A stretch of 34,926 bases of DNA from Opitutaceae bacterium (lineage in GTDB: Bacteria; Verrucomicrobiota; Verrucomicrobiia; Opitutales; Opitutaceae): assembly GCA_005799525.1 (NCBI GenBank), contig SYGN01000228.1, positions 1-34,926 on the forward strand, given 5' to 3'. This document shows positions 22,644-31,138 of this stretch, piece after piece. Positions within the stretch are counted from its first letter, which is position 1; every line of letters begins with the position of its first letter. The notes under the pieces were generated by a model. That model ran no database searches. It was not told the DNA's origin and saw only the letters and a program-made list of their open reading frames with translations. The translations under genes and the position numbers were made by a program.

Positions 22644-25145
22644 GTGTTCTTATCCCCCGTCAGGCTGAGTCTTTGGCGATGGCGTGTCCGTTTTGGATTC
22701 ACGCTGGGCGTAGCGTTGGGCATTTCCCTGCCAGCGCAGGCGCAATCCGGAAACCCGCATCCGCCCACGGCACTGGCGCTGCTCGAGCAACATTGTGTGC
22801 CGTGTCACGGCGGTGGGAAAACCAAAGCGGGGTTCGACCTCACGACGCACGCAGCGTTGTTGCGCGGGGGAGAGAGTGGGCCGGCGGTGGTCCTCGGCCG
22901 ACCGGAGCTGAGTTTGTTCCAACGGATGATCACCCACGAGGAAGAGCCCGGGATGCCGCACAAGAAAGACAAGTTGCCGGAGGCGGAAATCGCGATCATT
23001 GCCGCGTGGATTCGCGACGGGGCCATTTACACCCGAGAACTGCGCCAAGCTGAAATCGCGGCGGGGGGAGGCTCGCTGACCAGAGCCGCCTTTGCCCTCA
23101 CCGAGGCGGATCGGGCTCACTGGTCGTTTCAACCGGTGGTGCGACCGAAGCTGCCCGTGGTGAAGCAGGCCGCGTGGCCGAAATCGCCGCTCGATACGTT
23201 TATCTTGGCCGGTTTGGAGGCGAAAGGACGCAGCCCTGCGGTGCCAGCGAACCGTGAGGTGCTGATCCGCCGCGTGACCCTCGATCTCGTAGGGTTGCCG
23301 CCGACGCTGGCAGAGATCGATGCGTTTGTGCGCGACGCGTCACCGCGTGCCTATGAAACGCTCGTTGACCGGTTGCTGGCCTCGCCGCACTACGGCGAGC
23401 GGTGGGGGCGGCACTGGCTGGATTTGGCGCGCTTTGCGGAGAGCGACGGCTTCGAGCATGATGCGGCGCGGCCCAACGCGTGGCGCTACCGCGACTACGT
23501 GGTGCGGGCTTTCAACGCGGACAAGCCCTACGACCGTTTCATCCGCGAACAGTTGGCGGGCGATGAACTTTTCCCCGGCGATCCTGACGCGCAGATCGCG
23601 ACGGCGTTCAACCTACTTGGGCCCGACATGGTCGATTCCGCCGATCAGGTGCAGCGCCGGCGCAATACCCTAAACGACATGACCGACACGACCGCGCTCG
23701 CGTTGCTCGGTCTCACCGTCGGTTGCGCGCGCTGTCACGACCACAAGTTCGAGCCGATTGCGCAGCGCGACTACTACCGGTTGCAGGCATTTTTCACTGC
23801 GGCGAAATTCCGCCATGATCTGCCGGTGCCCACCGCGGCGGAGAGCCGCGCGCACGAGATGGCCATGGCCGCCTACGGCGAGCAGACCAAAGCGCTGCAG
23901 GCCCAGATTTTCGCGCTGGAAGAGCCGCAGCGAAAGACGCTCTTCGAGCGAAAACTGGCGAAGCTCTCGCCCGAAGCGCAAGCGGCGCATGGAGTGCCGA
24001 AGGAGCAACGCACGACCGAGCAGGAAAACCAGGTGTTGGAAACCGCCCATTTGATGGCGGTCACGGCCAAGGAAATCGGCGCGGCGATGAAAAAGCCGGA
24101 CCGCGACCGGCACGCGGTGCTGCTCGCGGAGTTGAAACCGTTTCCGAAGCCACGACCGCTGTCCGCCACGCTGGCGCTGCAAAACGGGGCGCCGGCGAAG
24201 ACGCACGTGCTCCACCGCGGCGATTACAATCAGCCCGGGGACGAAGTGCGGGCGGGGTTTCCGCAGGTGCTGTCCGGTGTCGGCGCCGCGGCGAGCGAGC
24301 CGGCGGAAAACGTGCGCGCGCCCCTCGCCCATTGGGTGGCGAGCGAGGCGCACCCGCTCACGGCGCGGGTAATGGTGAACCGGATATGGCAGCATCATTT
24401 TGGTCGCGGGCTGGTCGGAACACCGAGTGACTTTGGCACGCATGGGCAAAAGCCCACCCATCCGGCGCTGCTCGACTGGCTGGCGGCGGAGTTCACTGGG
24501 CGGGGCTGGAGTGTGAAAGCCATGCACCGGCTCATGTTGCTCTCGGCGACTTATCAGCAGGCCAGCACGGTCGCCGCGGCCGAGGTAGTCCGCGATCCGG
24601 AGAACCGCCTCTATGGGCGCATGAATCGGCTGCGGATTGAGGGCGAGGTGATCCGGGACAGTCTCCTCGCAATCAGCGGTGAACTGAATCTGAAGGTCGG
24701 CGGTCCCGGAGTTTTTCCGCCGATTCCGAAAGAGCTGTTTGAGGGCGCCAAGGGTTGGATCGCGAGCACCGACCCGCGCGATCACACGCGGCGCAGCCTC
24801 TATATTTTCGCGCGGCGAAACCTGCGGTTTCCCTTTCTCGAAGTGTTCGATGCGCCTGACAACAACCTGAGCTGCTCGGCGCGCGAGCGGAGCACGACGG
24901 CGCCGCAGTCACTGACCTTGCTCAACGCGGAGGAAGTCTTGGCGGCGGCGGCGCGCACAGCGGAGCGATTGACCGAGGCCGCCGACTCGCCCGAGGGGCG
25001 TGTCACGTTGGCCTATCGCCTCATTATTGGTCGCCCGCCCACGGCGGTTGAGCGCCGGCTCTCGGTGGAATTTCTCGCCCGCTCACCGCTCAGCGAGCTG
25101 TGCCGCGGGCTCTTTAACCTCAACGCATTTGTCTATGTCGACTGA
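22644..25145 (+). CDS. PSD1-type planctomycete cytochrome c (DUF1549/DUF1553) protein
   Basis: An 833-residue secreted protein: signal peptide (FTLGVALGISLPAQAQ), then a PSCyt1 haem c domain with CVPCH (51-55) and the KAGFDLTT block, then DUF1549 (about 180-385; LIRRVTLDLVGLPPT, HWLDLARFAESDGFEHD) with a second CARCH motif (361-365), a coiled, charged linker, and DUF1553 (about 560-810; ARVMVNRIWQHHFGRGLVGT, DFGTHGQKPTHPALLDWLA). Two CxxCH motifs imply two haem c sites. The family is abundant in Planctomycetota and Verrucomicrobiota and normally sits directly before a DUF1501 gene, as here with an 11-bp overlap. The start is a GTG with AGGGAA about 12 bases upstream. The reaction is unknown. 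Confidence 0.93.
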   Translation: MFLSPVRLSLWRWRVRFGFTLGVALGISLPAQAQSGNPHPPTALALLEQHCVPCHGGGKTKAGFDLTTHAALLRGGESGPAVVLGRPELSLFQRMITHEEEPGMPHKKDKLPEAEIAIIAAWIRDGAIYTRELRQAEIAAGGGSLTRAAFALTEADRAHWSFQPVVRPKLPVVKQAAWPKSPLDTFILAGLEAKGRSPAVPANREVLIRRVTLDLVGLPPTLAEIDAFVRDASPRAYETLVDRLLASPHYGERWGRHWLDLARFAESDGFEHDAARPNAWRYRDYVVRAFNADKPYDRFIREQLAGDELFPGDPDAQIATAFNLLGPDMVDSADQVQRRRNTLNDMTDTTALALLGLTVGCARCHDHKFEPIAQRDYYRLQAFFTAAKFRHDLPVPTAAESRAHEMAMAAYGEQTKALQAQIFALEEPQRKTLFERKLAKLSPEAQAAHGVPKEQRTTEQENQVLETAHLMAVTAKEIGAAMKKPDRDRHAVLLAELKPFPKPRPLSATLALQNGAPAKTHVLHRGDYNQPGDEVRAGFPQVLSGVGAAASEPAENVRAPLAHWVASEAHPLTARVMVNRIWQHHFGRGLVGTPSDFGTHGQKPTHPALLDWLAAEFTGRGWSVKAMHRLMLLSATYQQASTVAAAEVVRDPENRLYGRMNRLRIEGEVIRDSLLAISGELNLKVGGPGVFPPIPKELFEGAKGWIASTDPRDHTRRSLYIFARRNLRFPFLEVFDAPDNNLSCSARERSTTAPQSLTLLNAEEVLAAAARTAERLTEAADSPEGRVTLAYRLIIGRPPTAVERRLSVEFLARSPLSELCRGLFNLNAFVYVD

Positions 25146-26589
25146 ACCTTGCTGCGGCCCCGGAGGATTTACGACGCGCCCCACGTCGCGCCGTTCTTTT
25201 TTGCGTCATGCCGGTGGTGGCTTTGGCATGGTGGCGCTGACCTCTCTGCTCGGCCGCGAAGGACTGCTCGCCGCGCCGGCGTCGGGCCTCGCCAATCCCT
25301 TTACGGCGAAACTGCCGCATTTCGCCGCCAAGGCGCAACGCGTGATTTTTCTCTTCATGTCGGGTGGTCCGAGCCATGTGGACCTGCTCGACCCGAAGCC
25401 CGATTTGATCCGGCTCGCCGGCCAGCCGATTCCGGAATCGTTTGGCACGTTCAAGACCCGCCGGGCCGTCGCGAAAAACAAGCTGCTCGCGCCGTTGCGG
25501 GAGTTTCGGCCGCGGGGACAGTCCGGCACCGAAATCTCCGATTTTCTGCCGCATATCGCCTCATGCGCCGACGAGCTCTGCGTGTTGCGCGGTTGCCACG
25601 GCGACAGCGTCACTCATCCCGAATCCGTCTACCAGATGAACACCGGCTCGATTCTCATGGGGCGGCCGAGTCTTGGCTCGTGGGCGACCTATGGGCTCGG
25701 CACGGAAAACCAAAATATGCCCGCCTTCGTCGTGATGCCCGATCCCTCGGGTTGGGTGAAGGGTGGTGCGCCGGCGTGGGGCAACGGCTACATGCCCGCC
25801 GCCTACCAAGGCACGATTTTGCGGGGAGGTGCGTCGCCGATCCTCAATCTTAATACGCCCGCCGGCATCTCAGGGGCGCAGCAGGCGGCGACGGTGGATT
25901 TTATCAATCAGCTCAACCGAGAAAATCTTGCGGCGGGCGAGGAGGACTCGGAACTCGCGGCTCGCATCGCGGCCTATGAGTTGGCGTTTCGCATGCAGCA
26001 ACACGCGCCCGACGTCGTGGATATCTCGCGTGAAACTGAGGCCACGAAAAAACTCTATGGCCTCGACCAGAAAATCACCGAGGAGTTCGGCCTGCGCTGT
26101 TTGCTGGCGCGCCGGATGCTCGAGCGCGGTGTGCGCTTTGTGCAGCTCTACTGTGGCGACACCAACGGCTGGGACGGCCATGCCGACATGGAGGGCAACC
26201 ACTCCAAACTGTGTGCGCAGAGCGATCTGCCCGTCGCCGGCCTGTTGAAAGATTTGAAGTCACGCGGCCTCCTCGATTCGACCCTGGTGATCTGGGGCGG
26301 CGAGTTCGGTCGCATGCCGATGAGCGAAGGCGCGAACGGTCGCGACCACAACCCGCACGGCTTTTCGATGTGGCTCGCCGGCGGCGGCATCAAGGGTGGG
26401 CAGGTGATCGGTTCCACTGACGCCGTGGGCTTGCGCGCCGAGTCGGAAAAAGCGCACGTGCACGACATCCACGCGACCATTCTGCATTTGCTCGGTCTCG
26501 ACCACACACGCCTGACGTTCCGTCGCAACGGCCGCAATGAGCGTCTCACCGATGTGGCCGGAAATGTGATACGAAAAGCGCTTGCGTGA
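25135..26589 (+). CDS. Tat-exported DUF1501 protein
   Basis: From the ATG at 25135-25137, inside the last codons of the PSD1 gene, the protein has 484 residues. The Tat signal is RRSFLRHAGGGFGMVALTSLLG. The DUF1501 (PF07394) body shows FLFMSGGPSHVDLLDPKP, DELCVLRGCHGDSVTHPESV, HADMEGNHSKLC and LVIWGGEFGRMPMSEGANGRDHNPHGFSMWLAGGG. The last block resembles the metal-binding region of the alkaline phosphatase/sulfatase superfamily, to which DUF1501 is distantly related. It is the regular partner of PSD1 cytochromes, and the overlap indicates coupled translation. The open frame extends upstream to 25000, but that part is a shadow of the cytochrome gene. Confidence 0.93.
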   Translation: MSTEPCCGPGGFTTRPTSRRSFLRHAGGGFGMVALTSLLGREGLLAAPASGLANPFTAKLPHFAAKAQRVIFLFMSGGPSHVDLLDPKPDLIRLAGQPIPESFGTFKTRRAVAKNKLLAPLREFRPRGQSGTEISDFLPHIASCADELCVLRGCHGDSVTHPESVYQMNTGSILMGRPSLGSWATYGLGTENQNMPAFVVMPDPSGWVKGGAPAWGNGYMPAAYQGTILRGGASPILNLNTPAGISGAQQAATVDFINQLNRENLAAGEEDSELAARIAAYELAFRMQQHAPDVVDISRETEATKKLYGLDQKITEEFGLRCLLARRMLERGVRFVQLYCGDTNGWDGHADMEGNHSKLCAQSDLPVAGLLKDLKSRGLLDSTLVIWGGEFGRMPMSEGANGRDHNPHGFSMWLAGGGIKGGQVIGSTDAVGLRAESEKAHVHDIHATILHLLGLDHTRLTFRRNGRNERLTDVAGNVIRKALA

Positions 26590-27032
26590 GGCGGAGCGCC
26601 GGAGCGCGTGGCACGCGGGGAGCGACTGCGACGTGCCGAGCTGCACGCGGTGGAGCGACCCGCGGGGTGCCTGCACGCCGATGAGGAGCGACAGCCCGCG
26701 ATGGTTGCAAACCGACTTGTCGTGCTCTGGGGCGAAGGCGAGGATCACCCGGTCATTAACACGGGCACGCTCTACCGTGGATCGTGGGCGGAAAAATCCC
26801 GTTTCACCGGGACTTCGCGCGGATGTTGGCCTCTCAGGTGGGCGCGGACTTTGCGCCGGTAGACCCGTGCGCAGTGTAGTTGAAAAACGGATTTATGGCC
26901 TTCCGGAAACCGCCGCAAACTCATGGACGGCCAAGCCTGAGCCACTCCGGAGGTGGGCCGCCGCGTCTCGGCGGCGGCATGGGCTGCGGCGAGTGCAGTG
27001 ACCGCGCTGGCGGTCGGTGTATCCTCGGTGCC
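26590..27032. other. non-coding gap with two hairpins
   Basis: No ORF in this 443-bp stretch has a recognisable family. Two perfect hairpins are present: GCCGCCG/CGGCGGC at 26957-26975 and GACCGC/GCGGTC at 27000-27015. The second lies 18 bp past the minus-strand methyltransferase stop and may help end its transcript, although there is no T-run. No terminator was seen after the DUF1501 gene. Confidence 0.55.
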
Positions 27033-28298
27033 CTAAAGCGAGAACGTGAGGTGATGGGCCAAGGCGTGCTGGCGTATCCCGTAGAACGAGGCAAAGGCGC
27101 GGAGACGTTGGGCTTTGGCGTCATCCGGCGTGCCGGCCGGTCGGGTTCGAATTGCGGAAATCATGAGGTTTTTCGCGGTGTGCTCCGTGGCAATGAATTC
27201 GAATACCTTGGTCTTGTAACCGGCCCACTCCAAGAGTTGGGCGCGGAGGGCGTCGGTGACGAACGCGGATTGCCGCTCTTGGAAAATGCCGTGACGCAGC
27301 GCGTCGGCGAGGACGGGCGGCGGGGTGAGCTGCGGGCGGAGCTCCTGCTGGCAGCAAGGTGAAACGACGAGCAGGCGAGCTTGGTCGGCGAGTCCGCGGG
27401 CAAGGGCGTCGTCGGTTGCGGTGTCGCAGGCGTGAAGGGCGATGAGCAGATCGCAGGCTGCGAGCGGCGTGTCAGTGATGGTCCCGGCGCGGAAGGTGAG
27501 GCGGTGGGCCAGGCCGTGCTGGGCGGCGACACGATTGCACAGGGCGACGAGCTCGGGGCGGGACTCGATCCCGGTGACGTGCGCGCGCTCGCCGAGGAGA
27601 GCCGCGACGGCGAAGGTGAGGTAGCCTTTGCCGGATCCCGCGTCGACGACGCGGAGTTGAGCGTTGGGGGCTGAGAGTGGAGCGCCCGGAGGTGAAAGGG
27701 GAGCGTCGGAGCTGGCGGCAATGGGAGGTGGAGCGTCAGGGAAGGCCTCGGCGACGAGGTGGCTGAGGAGTTCAGCGAATTTTTGGATTTGGCGAAATTT
27801 ATCGGCCATGCCGCCGCGTGGTTGTCCCCGATTATTGGTGACGCCGAGGGAATCGAGCCACGGGGCGTTAGCGGGGATGAGGTGGTGTTTGGGGGCGTTG
27901 TGGGCCGCCGGCGGAGGCGGTACGGACGGGACGGAAAGCGGTGTGGACTTCAAGCGGAGGCGTGCGCTGCCGTCGGAGTTGAATTCCAACTGGGCGATTT
28001 GGGTAGCGGTGAAGAGGTGGGCGTCGAGAAAGTCGCGGCCAAGAGCCGCCTCGATCAGGGCGATGGCCTCGGCGGGAGCGTGGTTTTTCGTGACGTCGCG
28101 GGTGGCGTGGCGCCACACGAACGAGAGCTGGAGGCCCGCTTTGAGGGCCACGGGTCGGACGAAGACATTTTGCAGTGTGGGGTCGGCCCCGGTGAGGGCG
28201 GGCGCGGGTTTGCCGAGGGTAAGCTTGGTCAAGGTGCCGTCGGTGAGGGCGGATCGTAGGAGGGGCAGGAAACGTTCGAGGGCGGTCGGTTGCGGCAT
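27033..28298 (-). CDS. SAM-dependent methyltransferase (Methyltransf_32 type)
   Basis: A 421-residue cytoplasmic protein. The C-terminal half is a Rossmann methyltransferase: SAM-binding motif VVDAGSGKGYLTFAV (D219-G225), acidic motif VTGIESRPELV, then DLLIALHACDTATDDALA and VVSPCCQQEL, the combination seen in PF13679 (METTL25/rRNA-type) enzymes. The N-terminal half (1-180) has a small alpha/beta domain (FVRPVALKAGLQLSFVWRHATRDVTKN) and GVTNNRGQPRGGMADKFRQIQKF, probably RNA- or substrate-binding. A Pro/Ala-rich insert (about 185-212) precedes the SAM motif. The target is unknown; RNA is most likely by family. Single gene; leader CGCTTTCCGTC, no Shine-Dalgarno site. Confidence 0.88.
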   Translation of the reverse strand: MPQPTALERFLPLLRSALTDGTLTKLTLGKPAPALTGADPTLQNVFVRPVALKAGLQLSFVWRHATRDVTKNHAPAEAIALIEAALGRDFLDAHLFTATQIAQLEFNSDGSARLRLKSTPLSVPSVPPPPAAHNAPKHHLIPANAPWLDSLGVTNNRGQPRGGMADKFRQIQKFAELLSHLVAEAFPDAPPPIAASSDAPLSPPGAPLSAPNAQLRVVDAGSGKGYLTFAVAALLGERAHVTGIESRPELVALCNRVAAQHGLAHRLTFRAGTITDTPLAACDLLIALHACDTATDDALARGLADQARLLVVSPCCQQELRPQLTPPPVLADALRHGIFQERQSAFVTDALRAQLLEWAGYKTKVFEFIATEHTAKNLMISAIRTRPAGTPDDAKAQRLRAFASFYGIRQHALAHHLTFSL

Positions 28299-28380
28299 GA
28301 CGGAAAGCGTATGAGCACGGAGAGTCGGGATAGCGCGGAAAAAATTTGGGCAACGAACGGGGACGTTGAAAGTGTCGGCG

Positions 28381-29265
28381 GCTCGATCTGAGCAACGCGG
28401 GCTGGATGTAGAAATCGCGCGGCGTGCGGCGCCAGATCAGGCCGGAGGGTGCGCGCGTGGCGGGGTCGGTGAAGGGGTATTCGTAAGGAACGACGCGGAC
28501 GTGTTGGGGCGGTGTTTGCGGGAAAAGATTTTTTCGATCGAGGTGAGGACCTCGGGTGTACCTCGCAACAAATGTTCGCAGACCGAGAGGACCCAAGGGT
28601 GGTGCGAGGGATGGTCGAGGGCGGCGAACCAGAGTTACCAGTCGAGGCGAGGTCGGTGGGGTGGGACCCACGTGGGTGCGCGGGTGAGGTCGTCGGGTTT
28701 GTGACGAAACTCGTAAGGGAGCCACGTGCGGGTGTCGTCGCTGCCCTCGAAGACACGTTCCCTGCGCGGATGGGTCATAACGGCGAAGAGCCCCTAGCGG
28801 TTGGATGAGCGGCGTGAAACTTAGCCGCAAGCTGGAGGAAAAGTTTGTCACGTATTACGTGACAAAGGGTGAAGTGAGGAGCGCGGCGCGGTGCCGGCAG
28901 GTGCGGGGGGCGAAAAGGAAAAATGGAATGAGGAGCTCGCGGGTAAACATGCCGGCGCAGGCGGCGCGGTGAAACTAGACGGGGAGCGCGTGGGCCCGAG
29001 AGGCGAGCCGCGTGGGGAGCGGTGGGGTTTCGGAGAGAAACGTAAGCGCGGTCAGGTCGCACCCCGAAACGTCGCCGCTCCGGAGTTTCATTGCGCGGAC
29101 AGGAGCATCAGGCGAAAAAGGAGCCAGACGAGCAGGAGGCGGGCGAGGCCGGTCGTGCAGAGTACGTTGAGTTAGGGCAGTCGGGCCGGCACCGATGAAC
29201 CAGCAGAGCGAGGGGAGTTGCGCGTGATCGAAGTCGTTTCCGAGTTGGCGCAGGACGCCGTCGAA
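28381..29265 (-). pseudogene. lipase maturation factor family protein, heavily decayed
   Basis: Joining frames along the minus strand recovers pieces of an LMF1-type (PF06762) membrane protein in correct order: DFDHAQLPSLCWF, LLLVWLLFRLML, SGDVSGCDLTALTFLSETPP, FHRAACAGMFTRELLIPFF, then after a gap NR-GLFAVMTHPRRERVFEGS, WLPYEFRHKPDDLTRAPTW, LWFAALDHPSHHPWVL and VRVVPYEYPFTDPATRAP. In-frame stops replace a Trp (28975-28977), a Tyr (28794-28796) and a Gln (28635-28637), and several frameshifts are needed. The middle membrane region (perhaps 200-250 residues) between the N- and C-terminal parts is missing near 28870. Intact relatives are membrane proteins of the ER or bacterial envelope. Not functional. 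Confidence 0.82.
28844..28866. repeat. perfect 11-bp palindrome
   Basis: TTTGTCACGTA and TACGTGACAAA flank a single T. It lies exactly where the middle of the lipase maturation factor pseudogene is missing. It resembles an operator or an element scar; no adjacent regulator gene is present. Confidence 0.8.
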
Positions 29266-29332
29266 AGAAGCGCGCCTACGGACTACACGGAAGAGGTGAG
29301 GCGGAGCGAGCGGTGGGCGGACGAAGGGCGGC

Positions 29333-30334
29333 TCAGGGGAGGAATTCGGCGGTGAAGGCCGTGGCGGGGTTGAGCTTGCCTTTTGCGAGGAGGCCGAGGG
29401 CTTCGAGCTGGGCGATTTGTTCGGCGTAGCGCGCGGCCTCGAGTCGACCGATGTTCTTCGGGCCGCTGCGGACGTCGCGGCCAGTGACGAGTTTTTCTGC
29501 GATGATGGCTTGGCGCGAGAAGGCGAGGAAGGCGTCGGTGTTCGGCGCGTGGGCTTTTTTCAACGCGGTGTGAGCGGGAGTCGGATCACCCTCGAGGTAG
29601 TCTTGCCAACCGCGGAGGTAGGCGCGGGTGAAGGCGCGGAGCTCGGCGGGGCGCTCGCGGGCGAATCTTTTATTGGTGATGAGCACAGCGTAGGCACGGA
29701 AACCGGCGTCCCACGTGGAGAGGAAGCGAGGGGGCTTGCCGCCGGCCTGCGTGATGTGGTGGGGCTCGGCGATGAAGTAGCCCTGTTGGAGAGCTTGTTT
29801 GTTACCGAGGAACGCGGCGACGGAGAAATTCTGAGGAACCTCGTTGATCTTCAGGTGGTATTTTTCCACGAGGAATTTGAGAAAAGGCCAGCCTGGACGA
29901 GCGATGATGGTCTGGCCGTTGAGGTCGGCGAAGGTGCGGACGGGGCTATCTGCGTGGACGAGAATTCCGGACGGATCGTCTTGGAAGACGGCCACGAATT
30001 GGACGAAGGGGAGGCCCTCGGCTTGTTGGAGTAGGGTGGCAGTGGAGTCGGCTTGGGCGATGTCCACTTTACCGGTGGCGACGCTGGGCATGACTTGCGC
30101 GCCGGGTCCGCCGGGCAGCAGAGTGACGTCGAGGCCCTCTTCGCGGAAAAAGCCGCGGGCGAGGGCTTGGTAGAGACCGCCGTGTTCGGGCTCGGGGACC
30201 CAGTCCAGTTGGACGGAGATTTTTGCTGGGGCGGTCGCCGCGACGGCGGAGTTGAGCGCAAAGAGCTGAGCGCTGAGCGCGAGGAGCAGGATACGGCCGA
30301 CGGAGGACAGCGGGCGGCGTGGGCGGAGCTTCAT
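29333..30334 (-). CDS. ABC transporter substrate-binding protein (NMT1/THI5-like)
   Basis: A 333-residue periplasmic protein with signal peptide ILLLALSAQLFALNSAVA and the NMT1 (PF09084) fold: VQLDWVPEPEHGGLYQALARGFFREEGLDV at the mature N-terminus, VASGxxD-like SVATGKVDIAQADS, and FADLNGQTIIARPGWPF. This family binds pyrimidine thiamine precursors, riboflavin, sulfonates or nitrate; the LDW..EPEHGG start is closest to formylaminopyrimidine/HMP-type binding proteins, but the ligand is not certain. It is last in a three-gene importer unit, 6 bp after the permease gene. No thiamine riboswitch consensus (CTGAGA) was seen upstream of the operon. Confidence 0.9.
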   Translation of the reverse strand: MKLRPRRPLSSVGRILLLALSAQLFALNSAVAATAPAKISVQLDWVPEPEHGGLYQALARGFFREEGLDVTLLPGGPGAQVMPSVATGKVDIAQADSTATLLQQAEGLPFVQFVAVFQDDPSGILVHADSPVRTFADLNGQTIIARPGWPFLKFLVEKYHLKINEVPQNFSVAAFLGNKQALQQGYFIAEPHHITQAGGKPPRFLSTWDAGFRAYAVLITNKRFARERPAELRAFTRAYLRGWQDYLEGDPTPAHTALKKAHAPNTDAFLAFSRQAIIAEKLVTGRDVRSGPKNIGRLEAARYAEQIAQLEALGLLAKGKLNPATAFTAEFLP

Positions 30335-30340
30335 GGGAGA

Positions 30341-31132
30341 TTATTTGTCGGTGGTTTCGTAGGAGTCGTGCCACTTGTGGAGAACGAGCCAGCTGAGTGA
30401 AAGGACGCCGGCGGTGAAAATGAAACCAAGAATACACGTGGTCGCGGCGGTCGCGAAGAGCGCGGCGTATTTGGCTTGGCTGGAGTAGATGATCGCTTGG
30501 AAGCCGAGACCGCCGCCGTCGCCGGCGGAACTGCCGGCGGTGTAGTCACCGACGAGGGCGCCGATGGGTGCGAGGGTGGCGGCGATGCGCAGGCCGGTGA
30601 AAAAATAGGGCAGCGCAGCGGGCACGCGGAGATAAAGGACTTGTTGGAGGCGACTGGTGCGCCACATGGCGAAGAGCTCAACGAGGTTGCGGTCGGTGGA
30701 GATGAGGCCCTGCGTGGTGTTTACTACGAGCGGGAAAAAACAGATGAGAAACGTGATGATCGTGACGCTTTTGAGGCCGGCGCCGACCCAGACGACGAGC
30801 ATCGGCGCAAACACGATCACGGGCGTCATCTGCAAGATCATCAGGTAGGGATAAAGGCCGATGCGGACCAACCGCGAGAGCGAGAGGGCGAGCGCGAGGA
30901 ACGAGCTGACGGTGACGGCGAGGGCGAAGCCGAGGAGCGCGCCTTGAGTGGTGTTGAGGGCGGCGCGGGTGAGCGAATCGGCGTGGGTGCGAAACGCGGT
31001 CATCACGGCCGTGGGCGTCGGCAAGAGAAAGCGGAGATCTTCGGAGAGCAGCGCGTGGATGGTATACCACGCGGCAATGACGAGTGCGCCGGTCGCGGCG
31101 GGGAAAAAAATGGTTTGGAGCCGGCGGGACAT
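30341..31132 (-). CDS. ABC transporter permease (BPD type)
   Basis: A 263-residue inner-membrane permease with about six helices. The first (FPAATGALVIAAWYTIHALL) is followed by a core with ALNTTQGALLGFALAVTVSSFLALAL and the cytoplasmic coupling region LVELFAMWRTSRLQQVLYLRVPAALPYFFTGLRIAATLA, which matches the EAA loop. It belongs to the TauC/SsuC/ThiX-like group that works with NMT1 binding proteins. It lies between the ATPase and binding-protein genes with 6-bp gaps on both sides, so the three are one operon. Confidence 0.92.
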   Translation of the reverse strand: MSRRLQTIFFPAATGALVIAAWYTIHALLSEDLRFLLPTPTAVMTAFRTHADSLTRAALNTTQGALLGFALAVTVSSFLALALSLSRLVRIGLYPYLMILQMTPVIVFAPMLVVWVGAGLKSVTIITFLICFFPLVVNTTQGLISTDRNLVELFAMWRTSRLQQVLYLRVPAALPYFFTGLRIAATLAPIGALVGDYTAGSSAGDGGGLGFQAIIYSSQAKYAALFATAATTCILGFIFTAGVLSLSWLVLHKWHDSYETTDK

Positions 31133-31138
31133 GCGCGT

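Noticed and set aside
23670-24785. Minus-strand ORF (371 codons) inside the PSD1 gene
   Set aside because: Arg/Leu-rich shadow with no family match.
27140-27165. GGGTTCGAATTGC, tRNA T-arm-like
   Set aside because: It is inside the methyltransferase coding sequence and has no matching acceptor or anticodon arms.
27759-28259. Plus-strand ORF opposite the methyltransferase
   Set aside because: Shadow of the methyltransferase N-terminal half; low-complexity.
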